A stretch of 19,663 nucleotides of DNA from Endomicrobium sp. (GTDB lineage Bacteria; Elusimicrobiota; Endomicrobiia; Endomicrobiales; Endomicrobiaceae), in contig JAISLV010000194.1 in NCBI GenBank assembly GCA_031277075.1, forward strand, positions 1 to 19,663, in the 5' to 3' direction. Both the position numbers and the translations under genes were made by a program. Each line of letters opens with the position of its first letter. Positions within the stretch are counted from its first letter, which is position 1. The notes beneath the pieces are model-generated. The model searched no databases, had not been told where the DNA came from, and saw only the letters and a list, made by a program, of their open reading frames with translations. Of this stretch, positions 14,856 to 19,663 are shown in pieces.

Positions 14856-16013
14856 TCAATCCCGCCGTTTAACATAAACTTGTCCGGGCAGAGTTTTTAT
14901 CAACCCGTCCATTTCAAGTTTTAAGAGTATAGCGGCAATATCCGAAATAGCAAGGCTTAATTTTTGCGATATTAAATCTATGCCCGTCCCGTTTTCATAT
15001 TCGGAAATGAGTTTGAAAACTTCGTTTTCGGCTCTATTTTCAATTTGCGGACAACGCTTGCTTTGCTCTGAAAAATTTTGCCGCCCGCAATTTTGAGGCG
15101 CGAAAGTTTGCTCGGCAAAACTCTGCCGCTCAAAAGTTTGTCCGCCAAATATTTGCTCGTAGACTTCGCGCGGGCTTAAAGCTGGAAAAGCTCCGTTTTT
15201 TATTAAATAATTCGTCCCTTGAGAAAATTCTCCATATACGTTTCCCGGAACGGCAAAAACGTCTTTGCCGTATCCTGCGCAAATGTTTGCGGTAATTAAA
15301 GTTCCGCTTGGCAAAGCGGCTTCGGTAATTAAAGTCGCTTTTGAAAGCGCGGCTATTATGCGGTTTCTTTTTGGGAAATTTCTTTTATCGGGCGGAAACG
15401 TTATAGGAAACTCGCTTATCAGCGCGCCTTTTTGCGATATTTCAGCCTGAAGTTTTGCATTTTCAGGCGGATAATTTACAAGAATCCCATTTCCTAAAAC
15501 GGCAATTGTCCTTGAATTATTATTTAGCGCGGCTCTATGGGCTATGCAGTCTACGCCCCTTGCCAAGCCTGAAACTATGGTAATATTTTTTTGAGCAAAA
15601 TACGCGGCAAACGCCTCTGTCGCCGTTTTGCCGTAGTGCGTCGGCTTTCTGGTTCCGACTATTGATATTGAGTTAAAATCTTCTTTGAGCAAAGAGCCTT
15701 TTACATATAAAAGCGGCGGGCTGTCGGGATAATTTTTTAAAATTTCAGGGTAAGCCGCGTCCGTATAAAGCAAAATTTGTATCTTATTGCGCTGCGCAAT
15801 TTCAAATTCTTTTTGCGCGGCGTCCGACTTTGAAACTGAAATTATTGAATCTGCGGTTTTTTCGCCTATCTGCTCTACCGATAAAAGTTCGCGTTTAGAA
15901 GATTTTAAAACGTTTTCCGCCGTTTCAAAAACGCTTAAGAGATTTTCTAAGCGCGCAATTCCTATGTCTTTTGCCAAACACAGCTTAAATAAAGCCAATT
16001 GTTTTTCGTCCAT
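14856..16013 (-). CDS. dprA: DprA/Smf DNA-processing protein
   Basis: DprA binds incoming single-stranded DNA during natural transformation and loads RecA; it is also widespread in bacteria not known to be competent. The 385-residue protein has a helix-hairpin-helix-like N-terminal part (about 1-65) and the Rossmann-type DprA domain (about 70-285, with SIVGTRKPTHYGK, VSGLARGVDCIAHRAAL and LITEAALPSGTLI). A linker of about 30 residues made of pentapeptide repeats follows, then a winged-helix DML1-like domain (about 325-385). An upstream TTG (16049) would add 12 residues, but that TTG is the -35 box of the apparent promoter, so I start at the ATG at 16013. No Shine-Dalgarno sequence is evident; the mRNA may be leaderless. 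topA and xer follow, an order known from other bacteria. Confidence 0.95.
   Translation of the reverse strand: MDEKQLALFKLCLAKDIGIARLENLLSVFETAENVLKSSKRELLSVEQIGEKTADSIISVSKSDAAQKEFEIAQRNKIQILLYTDAAYPEILKNYPDSPPLLYVKGSLLKEDFNSISIVGTRKPTHYGKTATEAFAAYFAQKNITIVSGLARGVDCIAHRAALNNNSRTIAVLGNGILVNYPPENAKLQAEISQKGALISEFPITFPPDKRNFPKRNRIIAALSKATLITEAALPSGTLITANICAGYGKDVFAVPGNVYGEFSQGTNYLIKNGAFPALSPREVYEQIFGGQTFERQSFAEQTFAPQNCGRQNFSEQSKRCPQIENRAENEVFKLISEYENGTGIDLISQKLSLAISDIAAILLKLEMDGLIKTLPGQVYVKRRD
15065..15154 (-). repeat. 15-nt in-frame minisatellite inside dprA (six units)
   Basis: Six consecutive 15-nt units begin at plus-strand positions 15065, 15080, 15095, 15110, 15125 and 15140. Examples are GCTCTGAAAAATTTT, GCCGCCCGCAATTTT and GCCGCTCAAAAGTTT. 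In the protein they encode degenerate pentapeptides (GGQTF, ERQSF, AEQTF, APQNC, GRQNF, SEQSK) in the linker before the winged-helix domain. Copy changes would alter linker length without breaking the frame. Confidence 0.85.
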
Positions 16014-16019
16014 TTCTTT

Positions 16020-16049
16020 ATTGTAAATAAATCGGTCAAACTTTGTCAA
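16020..16049 (-). promoter_or_regulatory. Promoter of dprA, probably producing a leaderless mRNA
   Basis: On the minus strand a perfect TTGACA (16049-16044) is 18 bp from TACAAT (16025-16020, five of six matches). The start point expected about seven bases after the -10 falls at or next to the A of the dprA ATG (16013), leaving no 5' untranslated region. Confidence 0.6.
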
Positions 16050-16102
16050 ATTAATCCGTTAATGAAACAAAAAATTTCAAACAAATTTTCCCCCCGCGCG
16101 CC

Positions 16103-16131
16103 TTGACAAAAACTTTTGCATTTTATATTAG
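16103..16131 (+). promoter_or_regulatory. Promoter of the arsR-type/CoADR operon
   Basis: A perfect TTGACA (16103-16108) lies 17 bp from TATTAG (16126-16131). It is divergent from the dprA promoter, with 53 bp between the two -35 boxes. The transcription start would fall inside the adjacent inverted repeat. Confidence 0.6.
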
Positions 16132-16132
16132 T

Positions 16133-16152
16133 ATATTAGCAACTGCTAATAT
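16133..16152. promoter_or_regulatory. Inverted-repeat operator for the ArsR-family repressor
   Basis: ATATTAGC-AACT-GCTAATAT is a perfect 8+8 bp inverted repeat with a 4-nt centre. It follows the -10 box directly and ends one base before the arsR-type gene's ribosome-binding site (AAGAGG, 16153-16158). Occupancy by a dimeric winged-helix repressor would block transcription, consistent with autoregulation. Assignment to this repressor is inferred from position. Confidence 0.7.
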
Positions 16153-16165
16153 AAGAGGTAAAAAA

Positions 16166-16453
16166 ATGGAACGCGCAAAAGAAACGGCGGAGCTTTTAAA
16201 AATTCTTGCAAACGAAAACAGGCTTTTAATTTTATGCTCTTTAATGCAAAAAGAGAAAAACGCCTGCGATATTTTAAAAGAAGTTCCTAAAATAAGCCAA
16301 TCGGCGCTTTCGCAGCATTTAACGCTTTTGCGGGCGGCGGGCATATTAAAATGCGAAAAAAACGGTTTAAACGTTAAATATACGATAGCCGATAAAAGAA
16401 CGGCGGACATTATAAAAGCGTTAAAAAAATATTATTGTAAAACTTCTTTATAA
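16166..16453 (+). CDS. ArsR-family repressor, probable persulfide sensor (SqrR/BigR-like)
   Basis: This 95-residue winged-helix protein has the ArsR/SmtB core: LKILANENRLLILCSLM (helices 1-2), SQSALSQHLTLLRAAGIL (recognition helix) and a beta-wing GLNVKYTI. Cys24, in LLILC, and Cys91, in the last helix (KKYYCKTSL), sit where SqrR and BigR have the cysteine pair that forms a tri- or tetrasulfide bridge with sulfane sulfur. The spacing here is 67 residues, close to the 66 between Cys41 and Cys107 of SqrR as I recall it. Two more cysteines (34, 63) are not part of that pattern. No CxC-type arsenic or cadmium site is present. The start ATG is set by AAGAGG seven bases upstream; a frame opening at the TTG at 16103 is the -35 box. 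The sulfur-transfer fusion gene starts 18 bp downstream. Confidence 0.9.
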   Translation: MERAKETAELLKILANENRLLILCSLMQKEKNACDILKEVPKISQSALSQHLTLLRAAGILKCEKNGLNVKYTIADKRTADIIKALKKYYCKTSL

Positions 16454-16471
16454 AACGAAAACGGAGGACAG

Positions 16472-18910
16472 ATGAGCAAAATTTTGATAGTCGGAGGAGT
16501 CGCAGGCGGAGCGGGAGCCGCCGCAAGGATAAGAAGGCTTGACGAAAAAGCCGACATTATTATGTTTGAAAAAGGCGAGCATATTTCCTACGCAAACTGC
16601 GGGCTTCCTTATTATATAGGCGGCGAAATTAAAGAAAAATCCGCTTTGTTTCTTCAAACGCCAGAAAGTTTTAAAAAGAGATTTAATGTGGACGCGCGCG
16701 TATTAAACGAAGTTATTTCAATAGACAAAGAAAACAAAAAGGTTAAAGTCCGCAATTTAAAAACAGGCGAAATTTACGAAGAAAATTACGATAAACTTAT
16801 ACTATCCTGCGGGGCGCGCCCTATAAAGCCTAAAATAGAGGGCATAGATTTAGAGCAAGTTTTTACATTGAGAACTGTTTCAGACGCATACAAAATTAAA
16901 GATTACGCGCAGCAAAACCGCCCTAAAAGCGCGGCTGTTATGGGCGCGGGGTTTATCGGCGTTGAAATAGCTGAAAATTTACAATCGTTAGGCGCAGACG
17001 TAAATTTAATTGAAGCGTCAAACCAAGCGTTGTCCTTGCTAGATTACGAATTGGCGTGCGAAATTCATCAGCACATACAAAAGAAAGGCGTTAAACTATT
17101 TTTAAATAACGCCGTTAAAAAAATATCAAAGGAAGGCAATTCTTTAAAAATTTCGCTTGACGGCAAAGAAATTACCGCCGATATGCTGGTTGTCTCTATC
17201 GGCGTTTCCCCAGAAAGCGAGCTTGCAAAAAACGCCGGGCTAAGCCTAAGCAAACGGGGCGCGATTATTGTAGACGAATATATGAGAACTTCCGATGAAA
17301 ACATTTACGCCGTAGGCGATTCCGTTGAGACTGTTGATTTTGTGAGCAAAGAAAAAATTACCGCCGCGCTTGCAGGACCTGCAAACAAACAAGCGCGAAT
17401 TGCCGCAGACAATATTTGCGGCGCGAAATCAAAATATTCCGGGACGCAGAGTTCGGCTATAGTAAAAATTTTTGACATGACTGCGGCGTCAACGGGAATT
17501 AACGAAAAAACGGCTAAAAAGTTAGGGTTAAATTACGATAAATCTTTTACTTACAGCGCAAGCCATGCGGGCTATTATCCGGGCGCGCTGAATATGAGCG
17601 TTAAAATTATTTTTGAAAAAAATACAGGGCGTCTTTTAGGCGCGCAAATCGCTGGGTTTGACGGCGTAGACAAAAGGTGCGACGTTTTAGCTTCGGCTAT
17701 AAGGGCAAATATGAGCGTTTTTGATTTGACTAAACTAGACCTGTGTTATGCGCCTCCTTATTCTTCGGCAAAAGACCCTGTAAATACGGCGGGATGCGTT
17801 GCGGAAAATATTTTAACGGGCAAAATGAAACATTTTCATTGGCACGACGTTGAAAGTTTGCCGCGCGACGGCTCTATAACCCTGCTTGACACAAGAACAA
17901 GCGCAGAATACGAAAACGGGCATATTGACGGCTTTATCAATACGCCTCTTGACCTGCTGCGCGAAAGGCTGAACGAACTAGATAAAAGCAAGCCCGTATA
18001 TTTGACATGCCAAATAGGTTTGAGAGGATATATAGCCGCAAGAATTTTAATGCAAAACGGTTTTGACGCCTATAATTTAAACGGCGGTTACAGACTATAC
18101 CGTTTGATTTTTGGCAAAACAGACGGCGCGCTCCAAAACGATAGCAGCCCGAAAAACTTTGACAAGCCCGTTGAAAACGGCGGCTGTAAAATTATTAGAG
18201 TAGACGCCTGCGGTTTGCAATGTCCGGGTCCTATAGTAAAGTTAGGACAAACTTTAAAAGAAGCGTCCGACGGCGATATCATAGAAATTAAAACTACAGA
18301 CCCCGCGTTTGCTTCAGACATACAAAATTATTGTAATTCTACGGGCAATCAGTTTTTAGAGTTAACTTCGCAAAAAGGCGTTGACGCTGTAAAAATCAAA
18401 AAAACGCAAAAATCTTTAGGTATATGCAATGCCAAAACTTGCAACTCTAAAAACTTCATAGTGTTTTCAGAAGATTTAGACAGAGCTATAGCGGCTTTTA
18501 TTATGGCAAACGCCGCGGCGGCAATGGACAGAAAAGTTAAAATGTTTTTTACTTTTTGGGGTTTAAATATTTTAAAACGCTCTGAAAGAGTTTGCGCAAA
18601 AAAAGATTTTATATCTAAAATGTTTGGGTTTATGACGCCGCGCGGCAGCTTAAAACTTCCGCTGTCAAAAATGAACGTATTTGGGCTTGGAGCCAAACTT
18701 ATCCGCTTTATAATGAAACGCAAAAACGCGGAAAGTTTAGAAACGCTTATAGAAGCGGCAAAAAAATTAGGAGTTGAGTTTATAGCCTGTTCAATGAGCA
18801 TGGACATTATGGGCATAAAACGCGAAGAACTTATAGACGGCGTTCAAATCGGCGGCGCGGCTTCTATGCTTTCCTTTGCCGAACAATCCGACATGTCGCT
18901 TTTCATCTGA
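16472..18910 (+). CDS. CoA-disulfide reductase-rhodanese-TusA-DsrE2 fusion protein
   Basis: This 812-residue cytoplasmic protein joins four sulfur-handling modules. Residues 1-320 are an FAD/NAD(P)H reductase of the CoA-disulfide reductase type, with a dinucleotide-binding VGGVAGGAGAA motif and redox Cys43 in YANCGLPYY. Residues about 325-445 are the dimerisation domain. A rhodanese domain (about 455-555) has active Cys513 in TCQIGLRG. A TusA domain (about 572-645) has Cys584 in the LQCPGP motif. The C-terminal DsrE2 domain (about 660-812) includes FTFWGLNIL and Cys773 in IACSMSMDI. Each module keeps its key cysteine, so the protein could reduce CoA or protein persulfides and relay sulfane sulfur from domain to domain. 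The fusion is known in other anaerobes; the substrate here is inferred. GGAGG precedes the ATG by four bases. It is co-transcribed with the upstream repressor. Confidence 0.93.
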   Translation: MSKILIVGGVAGGAGAAARIRRLDEKADIIMFEKGEHISYANCGLPYYIGGEIKEKSALFLQTPESFKKRFNVDARVLNEVISIDKENKKVKVRNLKTGEIYEENYDKLILSCGARPIKPKIEGIDLEQVFTLRTVSDAYKIKDYAQQNRPKSAAVMGAGFIGVEIAENLQSLGADVNLIEASNQALSLLDYELACEIHQHIQKKGVKLFLNNAVKKISKEGNSLKISLDGKEITADMLVVSIGVSPESELAKNAGLSLSKRGAIIVDEYMRTSDENIYAVGDSVETVDFVSKEKITAALAGPANKQARIAADNICGAKSKYSGTQSSAIVKIFDMTAASTGINEKTAKKLGLNYDKSFTYSASHAGYYPGALNMSVKIIFEKNTGRLLGAQIAGFDGVDKRCDVLASAIRANMSVFDLTKLDLCYAPPYSSAKDPVNTAGCVAENILTGKMKHFHWHDVESLPRDGSITLLDTRTSAEYENGHIDGFINTPLDLLRERLNELDKSKPVYLTCQIGLRGYIAARILMQNGFDAYNLNGGYRLYRLIFGKTDGALQNDSSPKNFDKPVENGGCKIIRVDACGLQCPGPIVKLGQTLKEASDGDIIEIKTTDPAFASDIQNYCNSTGNQFLELTSQKGVDAVKIKKTQKSLGICNAKTCNSKNFIVFSEDLDRAIAAFIMANAAAAMDRKVKMFFTFWGLNILKRSERVCAKKDFISKMFGFMTPRGSLKLPLSKMNVFGLGAKLIRFIMKRKNAESLETLIEAAKKLGVEFIACSMSMDIMGIKREELIDGVQIGGAASMLSFAEQSDMSLFI

Positions 18911-18939
18911 CAACTTTTAGCGCCGAGCGAAGCATACAA

Positions 18940-18962
18940 TTACAGCAAAAAATTTGCTGTAA
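18940..18962. repeat. Perfect 10-bp hairpin between the fusion gene and tRNA-Ala
   Basis: TTACAGCAAA-AAA-TTTGCTGTAA is a perfect 10-bp inverted repeat 30 bp after the fusion gene stop. It is followed by A residues and not T, so it is not a textbook intrinsic terminator, but it may act as a weak stop or protect the 3' end. Confidence 0.5.
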
Positions 18963-18966
18963 AAAA

Positions 18967-18995
18967 TTGACAGAATTAAATCAATATTATATACT
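18967..18995 (+). promoter_or_regulatory. Promoter of tRNA-Ala
   Basis: TTGACA (18967-18972), a 17-bp spacer and TATACT (18990-18995) form a near-consensus sigma-70 promoter. The expected start is about 15 bp before the mature tRNA. Confidence 0.8.
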
Positions 18996-19017
18996 CAATG
19001 ATTATTGTATAAAAAAA

Positions 19018-19090
19018 GGGGCTGTAGCTCAGCTGGGAGAGCGCTTCGTTCGCAACGAAGAGGTCGGCGGTTCAATCCCGCTCAGCTCCA
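19018..19090 (+). tRNA. tRNA-Ala, anticodon CGC
   Basis: The 73-nt sequence folds into a complete cloverleaf. The acceptor GGGGCTG/CAGCTCC has the G3:U70 wobble pair that identifies alanine tRNAs. The D stem is GCTC/GAGC, the anticodon stem CTTCG/CGAAG with loop TTCGCAA (CGC at 19051-19053), and the T arm GGCGG-TTCAATC-CCGCT. The discriminator base is A, and the terminal CCA is not encoded. It reads GCG codons. Confidence 0.96.
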
Positions 19091-19277
19091 CATTTTTATA
19101 CGCAAAATTGAAGACATCGCGTACGCTTTCTTTTTTAACTGTCCCCTTTCCTGTCCTAATCTTCAAACGGAGATATTCCCTTACACAAAAATCACGGCAG
19201 GTACTTTTAGCGAGGAACGAAAATGTTTTTAGTTTTGGCTGTTTCTCTGTCTTGTTTTTCTTCAGTTTTTGCATTAT

Positions 19278-19306
19278 TTGACATAGATGGGAAAAGTTGA
19301 TATAAT
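19278..19306 (+). promoter_or_regulatory. Fully consensus promoter of the initiator tRNA gene
   Basis: TTGACA (19278-19283), exactly 17 bp, then TATAAT (19301-19306): a perfect sigma-70 consensus. The start is expected near 19313, about 12 bp before the tRNA. The 187 bp between tRNA-Ala and this promoter hold no convincing gene; a 25-codon frame at 19223-19300 is discussed in the findings. Confidence 0.85.
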
Positions 19307-19324
19307 CGTATAAGTTTTATAAAT

Positions 19325-19398
<74 letters not shown>

Positions 19399-19440
19399 TA
19401 ATAAAATTAGTATTTTAGCGTCAACGCAAGTAAATTTATG

Positions 19441-19467
19441 CGACCTTTTAAAGGTCGTTTTTTTTTT
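19441..19467 (+). terminator. Intrinsic terminator after the initiator tRNA
   Basis: CGACC-TTTTAAA-GGTCG (19441-19457, extendable through A:T pairs) is followed by ten T residues. It lies about 43 bp downstream of the tRNA 3' end. Confidence 0.85.
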
Positions 19468-19540
19468 GTATAATTGTGCGTCTTTAAAGCCCAGTATTTT
19501 TGAAGAAATAAGCAAATACAAATGCCTCTTGCCGTCGCCA

Positions 19541-19592
19541 AAAACCGATGCGAAGCATCGCGCAAAACTGACGCGAAGCGTCGCGCATGACG
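19541..19592 (-). repeat. Inverted fragment of the 24-nt hairpin repeat
   Basis: CGATGC-GAA-GCATCG (19546-19560) and GACGC-GAA-GCGTC (19570-19582) are two hairpins spaced 24 bases apart. Reverse complemented, they match the variant and canonical 24-nt units at 11349-11395. No 12-nt units accompany them here. The rest of 19468-19663 shows no gene. Confidence 0.8.
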
Positions 19593-19663
19593 AATTAACT
19601 AATAGGGTATCTTGCAAAAACCTATAATGTTCGTAATTGCCGTAAATTTTGCGGCGGTTCAAA

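Noticed and set aside
16103..16165. Upstream TTG start extending the ArsR-type gene by 21 codons
   Set aside because: The TTG is the first half of the -35 box and the extension would cover the promoter and operator; the ATG at 16166 has a good ribosome-binding site and matches family length.
18940..18962. Intrinsic terminator of the CoADR fusion operon
   Set aside because: The stem is perfect but is followed by A residues and not T on either strand, so it is listed only as a hairpin.
19029..19274. Minus-strand 81-codon frame containing ELSGIEPPTSSLRTKRSPS, and plus-strand frames over the same tRNA
   Set aside because: All overlap tRNA-Ala (19018-19090); the peptide is the familiar antisense-tRNA artefact.

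Overview
The window looks like chromosomal DNA of a low-GC, Gram-negative-type bacterium. It has long runs of tightly packed, translationally coupled housekeeping genes, separated by intergenic islands full of repeats. Synteny such as 7TM-HD/ybeY and dprA/topA/xer, a UBA-like conserved hypothetical protein and the style of the repeats suggest something like Elusimicrobiota. That is an impression from gene content only, not a placement. No phage, IS element, CRISPR array or toxin-antitoxin pair is visible.

Layout, left to right. Positions 1-120 hold the 5' end of a minus-strand secreted or membrane-anchored protein. After a repeat island (121-354) comes a minus-strand exported TPR protein. On the plus strand follow a pirin with all metal ligands, a Nudix ADP-ribose pyrophosphatase-type enzyme and aspS (9 nt apart). 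A 599-bp repeat island (5122-5720) follows, then a four-gene coupled operon: a short PgpH-like 7TM-HD protein, ybeY and two paralogous CNNM/CorC-type DUF21-CBS membrane proteins. It ends near an intrinsic terminator at 9929-9954.

On the minus strand lie a UBA-like hypothetical protein, a second repeat island (about 11000-11417), and the DNA-processing set dprA, topA and a Xer recombinase, read in that order. topA and xer overlap by about 115 nt. dprA appears to be transcribed from a promoter that would yield a nearly leaderless mRNA.

Divergent from dprA is a small ArsR-family repressor gene with a perfect inverted-repeat operator in its own promoter. It is followed by an 812-residue fusion of CoA-disulfide reductase, rhodanese, TusA and DsrE2. 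The repressor has the two cysteines expected of persulfide sensors of the SqrR/BigR type, so this is most likely a self-regulated sulfane-sulfur response operon. The window ends with tRNA-Ala(CGC) and initiator tRNA-Met, each with its own strong promoter, the second followed by a terminator.

The most unusual elements are: the modular repeat family (12-nt tandem units, a CCCTGAA/TTCAGGG hairpin, then 24-nt tandem hairpin units); the topA/xer overlap; the six-copy pentapeptide minisatellite inside dprA; the A29:U41 initiator tRNA; and the persulfide operon.
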